A stretch of DNA of 33,599 bases, taken from NCBI GenBank assembly GCA_022652985.1, contig JALCRY010000026.1, positions 1 through 33,599 of the forward strand, written 5' to 3'. Below the pieces are notes generated by a model. The model worked only from the letters and a program-made list of their open reading frames with translations, made no database searches and had not been told where the DNA came from. Positions 22,529 to 30,785 of the stretch are shown piece after piece; the stretch's first letter is position 1; every line of letters starts with the position of its first letter. Position numbers and translations under genes: made by a program. This DNA comes from Eubacteriaceae bacterium. Lineage in GTDB: Bacteria > Bacillota > Clostridia > Peptostreptococcales > Anaerovoracaceae.

Positions 22529-22995
22529 GCCTGCAGACCTCATCTAATCACGGAATAGGGTACACAAATGGCCGCGATCAGCGAAAACGTGTACCCTACG
22601 GGCGACTTATCAGGCCTGCAGACCTCATCTAATCACGGAATAGGGTATACGAACGGCCGCAATCAGCGAAAACGTGTACCCTACGGGCGGCTTATCAGGC
22701 CTGCAGACCTCATCTAATCACGGAATAGGGTACACGAATGGCCGCGATCAGCGAAAACGTGTACCCTACGGGCGGCTTATCAGGCCTGCAGACCTCATCT
22801 AATCACGGAATGGGGTACACGAACGGCCGAGATCAGCGAAAGCGTGTACCCTATGGGCTGCTTATCAGGCCTGCAGACCTCATCTAATCACGGAATAGGG
22901 TACACGAACGGCCGAGATCAGCGAAAGCGTGTACCCTATGGGTTGCTTATTAGGCCTGCAGACCTCATCTAATCGCGGAATAGGGTATACAAACG
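22529..22995. repeat. 85-bp tandem hairpin array (five full units and a partial sixth)
   Basis: The word GCCTGCAGACCTCATCTAAT begins at 22529, 22614, 22699, 22784, 22869 and 22954, exactly 85 bases apart each time. Every full unit has the arms TAGGGTACAC and GTGTACCCTA around a loop of about 22 bases with GCGATCAGCG or GAGATCAGCG. Differences between units are few, and several keep pairing as G-U (for example TATAC for TACAC, GGGG for AGGG). There are no variable spacers, so it is not a CRISPR array. It ends about 80 bp before the rho promoter. Confidence 0.92.
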
Positions 22996-23075
22996 ATCAC
23001 GGCTGATGGAGAAGTGCTCTCCACTTGCGCAGAAGTCAAAAATAATGGCGTTATTAAGGTAAAATAACCCATAAA

Positions 23076-23104
23076 TTGACAATACTCCGTACAGGGTATA
23101 TTAT
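23076..23104 (+). promoter_or_regulatory. rho promoter
   Basis: A consensus TTGACA (23076-23081) and TATTAT (23099-23104) are 17 bases apart. The expected start leaves a leader of about 90 bases, where Rho could attenuate its own transcript. Confidence 0.75.
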
Positions 23105-23203
23105 TATCTAAGCGGGATTCTCCGCATCATTCCAATCGCTTAAAAAAATGATTAGAGATGTAGGTATGCGTTTTTGCGTGCCGGAGAGAGTAGGTATACA
23201 TAT

Positions 23204-25390
23204 ATGGATGAACAGACTTTGAAGTCGAAGAAAGTCGCTGATCTTCGTGAGATCGCAAAAGCGGCAGGGATCTCCGGCTATCAGAAAATGAAGAAGGCCG
23301 AGATTATCGAGGCCCTTGTTTCCGGTGCGGCTGAAAAACCGGACGCTGAGCAGAAACCGGGTGCTGAGCAAAACACAGAAACACCTGAAAAGCGCAAGAG
23401 GCCGGGAAGACCGAGAGGTTCGAAAAAAGCGGTGAAGGCCGACAAGCCGGCGACTGATGAAAATGCAGAAATGCCGGAAGCAGTAATGGCTGAAAAGGCC
23501 GATGACGCGAAGAAGCAGGATGCGCCGGCAGGCCGCGGAAGTGCGGCAGAAAAACGCGCTGCAGCTAGGACGCAGAAGGCGGCGGAAGTGCACGTAGAGA
23601 TTCAGAAGGAAGAGCGCGAAGGCACAGCTGAAAATCACGGTGAAGCTCAGGCGGAAGGTAGTGAAGAGGTTCAGATACAAGACCGTAACGCTGCGGCGGC
23701 GAACGGCGAAAATGCTGCACTGGTAGAACGCGCTGCAAATCAGAAGGAAAAACGCGAAAGTGCGGCGGCGGAGCAAAACGAAAACGCTGCGGCGGAGAAC
23801 GGCGAAGGACCGGAGGCGGAAAAAAAGAGACCGGGGACGAGGAAACGCGTCAATAAAGAAAAAGACGTGAAGGAAGAACGCATTGCCGAGATCAAGGAAG
23901 AGAACGGCAAAAAGCTGATGTCCAAGGCGAAGCCTCAGCTCAAAAGAGGATCGAAGAAAGCGAAAAAAGCGGAAGAAGAAAAAGAAGAGGCCCGCAGCAT
24001 GGCCGAAGATGTTGAGAAACCGCGCAGAGGAAGAAAGAAAAAATACGAAGCAGAAGGCGAAACGTCACAGCAGGACGAGAACATTACTGCGGCGGGGGCT
24101 GACGGCAATGTCCGCGGTGAAGCTGCAGACGGGGCTGACGGAACAGACCGCGGTGTAACGGATCGCGCTGATTCTGCCGACCGCGCAGACGGAGCTGAAC
24201 ACGGTGAAGGATCCGAGCACGGCGAAGGCACTGAGCGCAGCGACAGATATCACGATGAACGTCCGGAAGTCGAGGGGATACTCGATATAGCGGACGGCGG
24301 ATTCGGATTCCTGCGTTTCGAAAATTTCTACACGAGCGATAATGATATTTATGTATCGCCGACACAGATCAGGAGGTTCAACCTCAAGACCGGCGATATG
24401 ATACACGGCATTTCGAGAAGACCGAACAAAAACGAAAAATTCGGCGCTCTCCTTTATGTCAATACGGTCAACGGCGAGAATCCGGGAGCTGCCAGACAGA
24501 GGCCCGACTTCGAGCGCCTGACGCCGATATTCCCGAACGAACGTCTTTACATGGAAAACGGCATGGACCTTTCGATGAGGCTCATCGATCTTATTTCACC
24601 TGTCGGCAAAGGGCAGAGGGGACTGATTGTCGCGCCGCCGAAAGCCGGCAAGACCACACTGCTCAAAAAGATAGCCCGCAGCATCGAGACCAACTATCCC
24701 GACGTGAAGATGATCGTATTACTGGTAGACGAGAGGCCTGAAGAAGTAACGGACATGAAGAGGACGCTCAAGAGCGGCGAGGTCATTTACTCGACGTTCG
24801 ACGAACAGCCGTCGCATCACGTGAAGGTGGCGGAAATGGTAATGTCGAGGGCGCAGCGTCTGGTCGAGCACGGCAAGGATGTAGTAATACTCCTCGATTC
24901 GATCACGAGGCTCGCGCGCGCATACAATCTGGTCGTTCCGGCATCCGGCAAGACACTGTCCGGAGGAATCGACCCGACGGCGCTTTACAAACCGAAGAAA
25001 TTCTTCGGCGTGGCCAGAAACATGGAAGAGGGCGGCAGCATTACTATACTTGCAACTGCACTCGTGGAAACGGGCTCGAGGATGGACGACGTAATATTCG
25101 AGGAATTCAAGGGCACGGGCAATATGGAGCTCCATCTCGACAGAAAGCTGTCGGAGAAGAGGATATTCCCGGCCATCAGTCTGAACCTTTCGGGCACGCG
25201 GCGTGAGGACCTGCTGATGACGCAGGAAGAAATGGAAGCAGTCTGGTACATGCGCAAGGCGCTGGGCAACGGCGATCCGGCCGATGTCACGGAGCTGATA
25301 ATCGACAATCTGTCGCAGACCAGAAACAATGCGGAGTTCGTCCGCCTGATCCAGAAGGTAAGGCTCGACGTTCCGACAAGAAGATATTAA
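23204..25390 (+). CDS. rho: Transcription termination factor Rho with a long disordered insert
   Basis: Rho is the hexameric RNA helicase that ends transcripts. I place the start at ATG 23204 (728 residues); the TTG at 23174 is also in frame but poorly supported. Residues 1-40 form the Rho N-terminal helix bundle ([24 protein letters not shown]). Residues about 45-350 are a low-complexity charged insert rich in Glu, Ala, Lys, Asp and Gly. The cold-shock RNA-binding fold starts near 355 ([17 protein letters not shown]). The ATPase core has Walker [11 protein letters not shown] (Lys483), [12 protein letters not shown], and [11 protein letters not shown]. Typical Rho is 420-430 residues, so the insert accounts for the excess. 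The prmC gene follows 11 bases later. Confidence 0.96.
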   Translation: MDEQTLKSKKVADLREIAKAAGISGYQKMKKAEIIEALVSGAAEKPDAEQKPGAEQNTETPEKRKRPGRPRGSKKAVKADKPATDENAEMPEAVMAEKADDAKKQDAPAGRGSAAEKRAAARTQKAAEVHVEIQKEEREGTAENHGEAQAEGSEEVQIQDRNAAAANGENAALVERAANQKEKRESAAAEQNENAAAENGEGPEAEKKRPGTRKRVNKEKDVKEERIAEIKEENGKKLMSKAKPQLKRGSKKAKKAEEEKEEARSMAEDVEKPRRGRKKKYEAEGETSQQDENITAAGADGNVRGEAADGADGTDRGVTDRADSADRADGAEHGEGSEHGEGTERSDRYHDERPEVEGILDIADGGFGFLRFENFYTSDNDIYVSPTQIRRFNLKTGDMIHGISRRPNKNEKFGALLYVNTVNGENPGAARQRPDFERLTPIFPNERLYMENGMDLSMRLIDLISPVGKGQRGLIVAPPKAGKTTLLKKIARSIETNYPDVKMIVLLVDERPEEVTDMKRTLKSGEVIYSTFDEQPSHHVKVAEMVMSRAQRLVEHGKDVVILLDSITRLARAYNLVVPASGKTLSGGIDPTALYKPKKFFGVARNMEEGGSITILATALVETGSRMDDVIFEEFKGTGNMELHLDRKLSEKRIFPAISLNLSGTRREDLLMTQEEMEAVWYMRKALGNGDPADVTELIIDNLSQTRNNAEFVRLIQKVRLDVPTRRY

Positions 25391-25401
25391 AAGGATAAAA
25401 A

Positions 25402-26688
25402 ATGAGTTTACTTGTACAGGACATAGTTAAAATGGCGGTCAAACAGATGGAGGCGGCGGATGTGCCGGACGCGAAGCATGATGCGGAAATGCTTTATTGC
25501 TGGCTCATGCATGTGCAGCCGGACAAGTTCTTCATGGAATGGGCGAATACTGCCGACGACAGGACGTGCGATCAGTATTTCGCTCTCGTCGACAGACGTT
25601 CCGCGCGCGAACCGCTGCAATATATTATCGGCACTCAGGAGTTTATGGGTTATACGATGAAGACATCGCCGCATGTGCTTATCCCGAGGTTCGATACGGA
25701 GCCGGTCGTGGAGAAGGCGGTCGGGCTGCTCGAGGGGCAGAAGGCGCCGGCTGTGCTCGATCTGTGCTGCGGCAGCGGCGCGATAGGCATCGCAGTGGCG
25801 AAAATGACTGACGCAAAAGTTACGGCAGCTGATCTCAGCGAGGACGCTGTTGCTCTCACAAAAGAGAACGCTGCGTCGAACAGCGCCGCGCTGGCGGTGC
25901 TGCAGGGCGATCTTTTCGAGGCTGTCGGCAAGAAGAAATATGATATGGTAATATCGAATCCGCCTTACATCGAAAGTGATGTCATTCCGACGCTCATGCC
26001 GGAAGTCAGAAATTACGAACCGCACGAAGCGCTCGACGGCGGCGCGGACGGTCTTGATTTCTACAGGCGCATCATTGCGGACGCGCCGGATCACATCAAA
26101 GACGACGGACTTCTCGTGCTCGAGATAGGCGACGATCAGGCCGAAGCAGTAACGCAGCTGATCGCCGATATTGAACGTTTCGACCCGGCGGAGGTCGGCC
26201 GTGACCTTGCAGGACATGACCGCATTATTACTGCAGTAATGCTCGGGAAAAAGACGCTGAAGGCACGTGCCAAGAAGCGCGCAGCTGAAGAGAAGCAGCG
26301 TGCAAAGGAGGAGGCCGCCGCGGCAAAACAGCGTGCGAAAGAAGAAGCGGCTCAGGCGAAGCAGGATGCGATCGACGCGAAAGCTAAAGCCAAGCAGGAC
26401 GCCATCGACGCGAAAGCTAAAGCAAAACAGGATGCCATCGACGCGAAACAGCGCGCGAAAGACGAAGCGGCTCAGGCCAAGCAGGATGCGATCGACGCGA
26501 AAGCTAAAGCCAAGCAGGACGCGATCGACGCAAAAGCCAAGGCCAAGCAGGATGCGATCGACGCGAAAGCCAAAGCCAAACAGGATGCCATCGACGCGAA
26601 AAACAAAGCGGCTGAAGAAAAGCAGCGTGCAAAAGAAGAAGCCGCTGCTGCCAGGCAGGCCGCGAAGGATGAAAAGAAAAATAAATAG
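25402..26688 (+). CDS. prmC: Release factor glutamine methyltransferase with lysine/alanine-rich repeat tail
   Basis: PrmC methylates the Gln of the GGQ motif in RF1 and RF2. The first 282 residues are a normal PrmC: the N-terminal helical domain, the SAM loop LDLCCGSGAIGIAVAK and the catalytic NPPYIES (Asn186-Pro-Pro-Tyr). The protein then continues for about 145 residues of Lys, Ala, Gln and Asp with a repeated 11-residue unit AKAKAKQDAID, interrupted by QRAKDEAAQ and ending with EEKQRAKEEAAAARQAAKDEKKNK. An 11-residue period suggests a long straight helix or coiled coil. The frame is continuous, with no stop at the usual end. The target RF1 is encoded nearby (27541). The fused tail is not part of the known family. 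Confidence 0.93.
   Translation: MSLLVQDIVKMAVKQMEAADVPDAKHDAEMLYCWLMHVQPDKFFMEWANTADDRTCDQYFALVDRRSAREPLQYIIGTQEFMGYTMKTSPHVLIPRFDTEPVVEKAVGLLEGQKAPAVLDLCCGSGAIGIAVAKMTDAKVTAADLSEDAVALTKENAASNSAALAVLQGDLFEAVGKKKYDMVISNPPYIESDVIPTLMPEVRNYEPHEALDGGADGLDFYRRIIADAPDHIKDDGLLVLEIGDDQAEAVTQLIADIERFDPAEVGRDLAGHDRIITAVMLGKKTLKARAKKRAAEEKQRAKEEAAAAKQRAKEEAAQAKQDAIDAKAKAKQDAIDAKAKAKQDAIDAKQRAKDEAAQAKQDAIDAKAKAKQDAIDAKAKAKQDAIDAKAKAKQDAIDAKNKAAEEKQRAKEEAAAARQAAKDEKKNK
26227..26240. repeat. Head-to-head pair of the abundant 8-mer
   Basis: ATTACTGCAGTAAT is a 14-bp perfect palindrome made of ATTACTGC and its complement sharing two bases, located at the end of the PrmC catalytic domain coding region (Ile-Thr-Ala-Val-Met). 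Confidence 0.9.
26350..26605. repeat. 33-bp tandem repeats in the prmC 3' end
   Basis: Units such as GCGAAAGCTAAAGCC followed by AAGCAGGACGCCATCGAC recur about six times with silent differences. They encode the 11-residue AKAKAKQDAID motif. Copy number may vary between strains. Confidence 0.8.
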
Positions 26689-26697
26689 ACAGATCAC

Positions 26698-26738
26698 AAA
26701 TCTCACCGCAGCTGAGCGCACGGTGAGATTTTCCTTTT
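26698..26738 (+). terminator. Terminator after prmC
   Basis: AAATCTCACCG (26698-26708) and CGGTGAGATTT (26721-26731) are followed by TCCTTTT. Confidence 0.75.
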
Positions 26739-26803
26739 GCAGTACATCTTCGGCTGCAGGATATCTTGACCCGCAGGGTGTCTCCGGCTCGAACAATGTT
26801 TTA

Positions 26804-27032
26804 GTAAGGAGGCAGTACCATATAACCTCGTTTTTAAGGAGTTATATGGTATTTTTAATGATGATGATCGCTCGGAAGGCGGAAATTCAGGCAAAATGGA
26901 GCGGGAGCAGCCTGAGTCCTATGCTCTTTGAGAAAGGAAATACCATATAGACAGGGATTTTGGGGATGCATGTGGTATTTCAGTACCATATGCACCCCGA
27001 TATATCGCAGTTATGTAGTACTGCCTCCTTAC
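26804..27032. repeat. 229-bp element bounded by perfect 15-bp inverted repeats
   Basis: GTAAGGAGGCAGTAC (26804-26818) and GTACTGCCTCCTTAC (27018-27032) are exact complements. Inside are TACCATATAAC/GTTATATGGTA (26816-26826 and 26841-26851), followed by TTTTT. ATACCATATA/TGTGGTATTT and GGGGATGCATGTGGTA/TACCATATGCACCCC occur near the right end. No coding capacity is evident and no target-site duplication is obvious. It looks like a MITE-type or RNA-forming element inserted between prmC and rpmE, and fills most of that 504-bp gap. Confidence 0.85.
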
Positions 27033-27192
27033 CAGATCATTCGGGCGGAGGCGAAATAGCGGAAAAAGCTTGCATTATGCGGGATGCTGTGATATTCTAT
27101 TAAAGCTGTCATATCAGGGGCAGCCGCAGGCGATCGAGCCGGCGAACATAAGATGCTTGGGGCATCCTGAGCAAGGAAAGAAGGGAAACAGC

Positions 27193-27393
27193 ATGAAGGA
27201 AGGAATCCATCCAGAATATATGGAATGTAAAGTAACTTGCGCATGCGGTAATACATTTATGACCAGGTCGAATAAGCCTGAGATCAGAACCGATGTTTGT
27301 TCAGCGTGCCACCCGTTCTTTACAGGTCAGCAGAAGTTCATCAACCGTGGTGGACGTGTTGAGAAGTTCAAGAACAAGTACGGCATCGAATAA
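27193..27393 (+). CDS. rpmE: 50S ribosomal protein bL31 (zinc form)
   Basis: This is a 66-residue large-subunit protein at the intersubunit bridge. Cys16, Cys18, Cys36 and Cys39 (CACG and CSAC) are the zinc ligands of the C+ form. It has the family start [19 protein letters not shown] and the end [12 protein letters not shown]. The start ATG at 27193 follows AAGAAGGGAAA; an upstream in-frame start is not needed. The 5' leader contains a GATGC/GCATC hairpin at about 27152-27166 just ahead of the ribosome site. L31 leaders that bind L31 are known in some Firmicutes, so autoregulation is possible. A terminator follows directly. Confidence 0.96.
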   Translation: MKEGIHPEYMECKVTCACGNTFMTRSNKPEIRTDVCSACHPFFTGQQKFINRGGRVEKFKNKYGIE

Positions 27394-27407
27394 TGATACC
27401 AATGCTG

Positions 27408-27438
27408 AGGACGGGTTTTTACCCGTCCTTTTAATTTG
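27408..27438 (+). terminator. Terminator after rpmE
   Basis: AGGACGGGT (27408-27416) and ACCCGTCCT (27421-27429) with a TTTT loop, followed by TTTAATTT. Confidence 0.85.
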
Positions 27439-27459
27439 CGGCCGCAGACATTGAATTTA

Positions 27460-27489
27460 TTGCGGGCACAGGCATTGATGTGATACAAT
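27460..27489 (+). promoter_or_regulatory. Candidate prfA promoter
   Basis: TTGCGG (27460-27465) and TACAAT (27484-27489) are 18 bases apart, after the rpmE terminator. It would drive prfA and the genes behind it. Confidence 0.4.
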
Positions 27490-27540
27490 AATAAATTGAT
27501 ATCGTTTGGATATTGTATTCAATAAGAAAGCAGGAACAAA

Positions 27541-28608
27541 ATGTTTGGGAAATTAGATTTTATTACAGATAAATATAAGGAGCTCGCGGAAAAATGTTCT
27601 GATCCCGAGATCATCGCGAACCAGCCGGTCTGGCAGAAAAATGCCAAAGAGATGGGCGAGATGGAGCCGATCGTCAAGAAGTATGATGAGTATAAAAAGG
27701 TCAAGGAAGAAATAGCTTCCACTAAAGAACTCATCAACGAGGCGGGCGACGACGACGAAATGAAGGAACTCGCGAAGGAAGAACTCGGCGAGCTGGAGGC
27801 GAAAGTAGAACCGCTCGAAGAAGAATTAAAGGTATTACTGCTGCCGAAAGACCCTAACGACGACAAGAATGTTATCCTCGAGATCAGAGCGGGCACGGGC
27901 GGTGAAGAGGCTGCTCTGTTCGGCGCGGACCTTCTGAGGATGTATCAGATGTACGCGGAGAGGCGCGGCTGGAAGACGGAGATCATCGAGATCAACGATA
28001 CCGGCCTCGGCGGGGTGAAAGAGGCAGTAATGCTCGTGAAGGGCAAGGGCGCGTATTCGCGTCTCAAGTACGAGAGCGGCGCGCACAGGGTCCAGAGAGT
28101 GCCGGAGACCGAATCGTCGGGCAGGATACATACATCGGCGGCAACAGTCGCGGTGCTGCCGGAGATCGATGACGTGGAGATCGACGTTGATCCTAACGAT
28201 GTCAGAGTCGACGTTTACAGGGCATCCGGAAACGGCGGCCAGTGCGTCAATACTACTGACTCGGCTGTCAGACTCACGCATATCCCGACGGGACTCGTAG
28301 TCACCTGCCAGGATGAAAAATCACAGATCAAAAATAAGGCGAAGGCGTTCAAGGTCCTCAACTCGAGACTTTACGACCTCAAGATGCAGGAGCAGAACGA
28401 CAAGCTCTCCGCTGAAAGAAAGAGCCAGGTCGGCACCGGCGACAGATCGGAACGTATCAGGACATACAACTTCCCGCAGGGAAGGATCTCCGATCACCGC
28501 ACGGGAACGACGATATACAAACTCGAAAACTTCCTCAACGGAGACATGGACGAAATAATAGACGGACTGATCACGAACGACCAGGCGGAAAAAATGAAAA
28601 ACTTTTAG
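27541..28608 (+). CDS. prfA: Peptide chain release factor 1
   Basis: RF1 reads UAA and UAG and triggers peptide release. The 355-residue protein has the GGQ motif at Gly232-Gly233-Gln234 (SGNGGQCVN) and the conserved [29 protein letters not shown] stretch just before the codon-recognition region. The C-terminal [20 protein letters not shown] is typical. Gln234 is the substrate of the PrmC encoded 850 bp upstream. AGGAAC precedes the ATG. The next gene follows within 22 bases, starting a run of closely spaced genes to upp. Confidence 0.97.
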   Translation: MFGKLDFITDKYKELAEKCSDPEIIANQPVWQKNAKEMGEMEPIVKKYDEYKKVKEEIASTKELINEAGDDDEMKELAKEELGELEAKVEPLEEELKVLLLPKDPNDDKNVILEIRAGTGGEEAALFGADLLRMYQMYAERRGWKTEIIEINDTGLGGVKEAVMLVKGKGAYSRLKYESGAHRVQRVPETESSGRIHTSAATVAVLPEIDDVEIDVDPNDVRVDVYRASGNGGQCVNTTDSAVRLTHIPTGLVVTCQDEKSQIKNKAKAFKVLNSRLYDLKMQEQNDKLSAERKSQVGTGDRSERIRTYNFPQGRISDHRTGTTIYKLENFLNGDMDEIIDGLITNDQAEKMKNF

Positions 28609-28630
28609 GAAGTAATTTAGGAGCTATTTA

Positions 28631-29632
28631 ATGAAGACAATCGTTTACGAACCTACAGAAGAAAACATTAAGAAGTGCGCCGAGATCATCCGTAAAGGCG
28701 GGCTCGTGGCGTTTCCTACCGAAACGGTATACGGACTCGGGGCGGACGCGTTCAATGAAGACGCATGCAGAAGAGTCTACGAGGCCAAGGGCAGACCGAG
28801 CGACAATCCGCTCATCGTGCATATTGCGAGAGCGAGCGACATAGGCCAGCTCACGCCGAGACTCAGTGAAGACATAGTAAAACTCATAGATAATTTCTGG
28901 CCGGGACCGCTCACGCTGGTAGTCAAAAAGAAAGACACGATTTCCAAAACAGTCAGCGGCGGACTCGACACAGTGGCGATAAGACTGCCGGACAGCGAAG
29001 CGACGCGCGCGCTCATCAACTGGGCAGGAACGCCGATCGTGGGACCGAGCGCGAATACATCAGGCAGGCCGAGCCCGACGAAAGCCGAGCACGTGCTGCA
29101 CGATCTCGACGGCAGGATAGATGCGATAATAGATGAAGGCGACTGCCGCGTGGGCATCGAATCGACGGTGCTCGACATGACGGGAGACGTTCCGACAATA
29201 CTGCGGCCGGGCATAGTAACGAGAGAAAATCTCGAGGCTGCGCTGGGCAAAACCGTCGAACTCGACCCGACCCTTACTGCAGGGAAACCGGCAGACGAGG
29301 ACTTCAAGCCGAAAGCGCCGGGGATGAAATACAAGCATTACGCGCCTAAGGCCGATATGCTGATAGTCGAAGGCAACAGAGAAGATGTAAAAAATGAAGT
29401 CGAAAGGCTTCGTGTACTCAACGAAAAACTGGGAAATAAAGTCGGCATTCTTCTGTTCGAGGAAAAGACCTTTAACGAAGCTGCGCACGAATTCTTCGCG
29501 GATCTGCGCGATATGGACGAGCAGGGAGTCGACATGATCCTTGCGGGAGCCCTGTCGGACGCCGAGGGTGTGGGGTTTGCAGTAATGAACAGAATGCTCA
29601 AGTCGGCAGGTTACAACATTGTGAGAGTGTAG
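28631..29632 (+). CDS. L-threonylcarbamoyladenylate synthase (Sua5 form)
   Basis: This enzyme makes threonylcarbamoyl-AMP from Thr, bicarbonate and ATP for the t6A modification at tRNA position 37. The 333-residue protein has the YrdC domain (residues about 10-195; GGLVAFPTETVYGLGADAF, KGRPSDNPLIVHI, RLPD, GPSANTSGRPSPT). The extra C-terminal Sua5 domain follows after a linker containing APGMKYKHYAPKA. That makes it the long Sua5 type (YwlC in Bacillus) rather than the short TsaC. It lies between prfA and rpiB, an order common in Firmicutes. Start spacing is supported by TTTAGGAG upstream. Confidence 0.94.
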   Translation: MKTIVYEPTEENIKKCAEIIRKGGLVAFPTETVYGLGADAFNEDACRRVYEAKGRPSDNPLIVHIARASDIGQLTPRLSEDIVKLIDNFWPGPLTLVVKKKDTISKTVSGGLDTVAIRLPDSEATRALINWAGTPIVGPSANTSGRPSPTKAEHVLHDLDGRIDAIIDEGDCRVGIESTVLDMTGDVPTILRPGIVTRENLEAALGKTVELDPTLTAGKPADEDFKPKAPGMKYKHYAPKADMLIVEGNREDVKNEVERLRVLNEKLGNKVGILLFEEKTFNEAAHEFFADLRDMDEQGVDMILAGALSDAEGVGFAVMNRMLKSAGYNIVRV

Positions 29633-29643
29633 GAGGTTAGTCA

Positions 29644-30084
29644 ATGGAAGCAAAAAAAATGTGCATCGCGTCCGATCACGCGGGATGGGAACTCAAGGAA
29701 CTGATCATCGGTTATCTGGAGAGCATGGAAATATATCCGGACGATCTCGGATGTTATTCGAAGGAATCCGTCGATTACCCGGAGTACGGAAAGAAGTGCG
29801 GCGAAGCCGTTGCCTCGGGGAAGTACGCAGCGGGCATCGTGATCTGCGGCACGGGCATAGGCATTTCTATGGCTGCTAATAAAGTCAAGGGCGTAAGGTG
29901 CGCACTCTGTACAAGCACGGAGATGGCGGAATACGCTGCAAGACACAACAATGCGAATATATTGGCGCTCGGAGCGAGAACGACTCCTCCGGAGGTCGCC
30001 CTTCAGATACTGACGACATGGATGAACACAGATTTCGAAGGCGGCAGACATAAGAGACGCACCGATATGCTGGACGCAATGTAA
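29644..30084 (+). CDS. rpiB: Ribose-5-phosphate isomerase B
   Basis: RpiB interconverts ribose 5-phosphate and ribulose 5-phosphate. The 146-residue length is normal. Family marks are SDHAGWELKE, SVDYPEYGKK, the catalytic Cys in VICGTGIGISMAANK, and RHNNANILALGAR. AGGAGG precedes the ATG by about five bases and the gene lies 11 bases after the Sua5 gene. Its product feeds PRPP synthesis, which links it to the downstream upp gene. Confidence 0.96.
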   Translation: MEAKKMCIASDHAGWELKELIIGYLESMEIYPDDLGCYSKESVDYPEYGKKCGEAVASGKYAAGIVICGTGIGISMAANKVKGVRCALCTSTEMAEYAARHNNANILALGARTTPPEVALQILTTWMNTDFEGGRHKRRTDMLDAM

Positions 30085-30096
30085 GGAGGTTTCCAG

Positions 30097-30726
30097 ATGA
30101 GCAAAATATTTGTATTCGATCACCCTCTCATTCAGCACAAAGTTGCTATGCTGAGAGACAAAGACACAAGCACGAAAGACTTTCGCGAACTGGTCAACGA
30201 GATAGGTCTGCTGATGGGTTATGAAGCGACAAGAGATCTTCCGCTGGAAGAAAAGTACATCGAGACGCCGATCGCCAAGACGACGGTCAAGATGCTGTCG
30301 GGAGAAACCGTGGCCATCGTGCCGATCCTGAGAGCGGGACTCGGACTGGTCGACGGGATGCTGGCGCTCATACCGAACGCAAAAGTCGGACACATCGGAC
30401 TTTACAGAGATCCCGAGACACATAAACCGGTCGAGTATTACTGCAAAATGCCGGCAGACATCGACAAGAGAAGGATATTCGTCGTAGACCCGATGCTCGC
30501 AACGGGCGGCAGCGCTTCGGCGGCGATCGATTTCATCAAGCAGCGCGGAGGCAAAGACATCGTCTTCATGTGCCTGATCGCAGCGCCGGAAGGGATCGAG
30601 GAACTGCAGAAAAATCATCCTGACGTAGACATATTTATTGCCGCGAAGGATGACCACCTCAACAGCGACGCCTATATCGTGCCTGGACTCGGCGATGCCG
30701 GAGACAGGCTTTACGGTACAAAATAG
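30097..30726 (+). CDS. upp: Uracil phosphoribosyltransferase
   Basis: Upp salvages uracil with PRPP to give UMP. The 209-residue protein starts [30 protein letters not shown] and has [13 protein letters not shown]. The PRPP loop is [11 protein letters not shown] and the C-terminal uracil-binding region is [24 protein letters not shown] lies five to six bases before the ATG, 12 bases after rpiB. It closes the tight prfA-to-upp run; tyrS follows after 59 bases. Confidence 0.97.
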   Translation: MSKIFVFDHPLIQHKVAMLRDKDTSTKDFRELVNEIGLLMGYEATRDLPLEEKYIETPIAKTTVKMLSGETVAIVPILRAGLGLVDGMLALIPNAKVGHIGLYRDPETHKPVEYYCKMPADIDKRRIFVVDPMLATGGSASAAIDFIKQRGGKDIVFMCLIAAPEGIEELQKNHPDVDIFIAAKDDHLNSDAYIVPGLGDAGDRLYGTK

Positions 30727-30785
30727 CGAATGGAAGCGGCGCGGCCGCAGTGATATAGAAGGAACAGGAAAGAGAGAAATTTACA

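Noticed and set aside
22221-22547. Small genes in the fprA-rho gap (both strands)
   Set aside because: They follow degenerate repeats, lack ribosome sites and resemble no family.
22529-22995. 85-bp repeats as a CRISPR array
   Set aside because: The whole 85-bp unit repeats with almost no variation; there are no unique spacers and no cas genes.
26267-26950. 227-codon frame overlapping the prmC tail
   Set aside because: It is the +1 reading of the 33-bp repeats, Arg/Pro/Ser rich, and runs past the prmC terminator.
30727-30785. T-box leader before tyrS
   Set aside because: Only 59 bases separate upp and tyrS, with no specifier-loop or T-box sequence.
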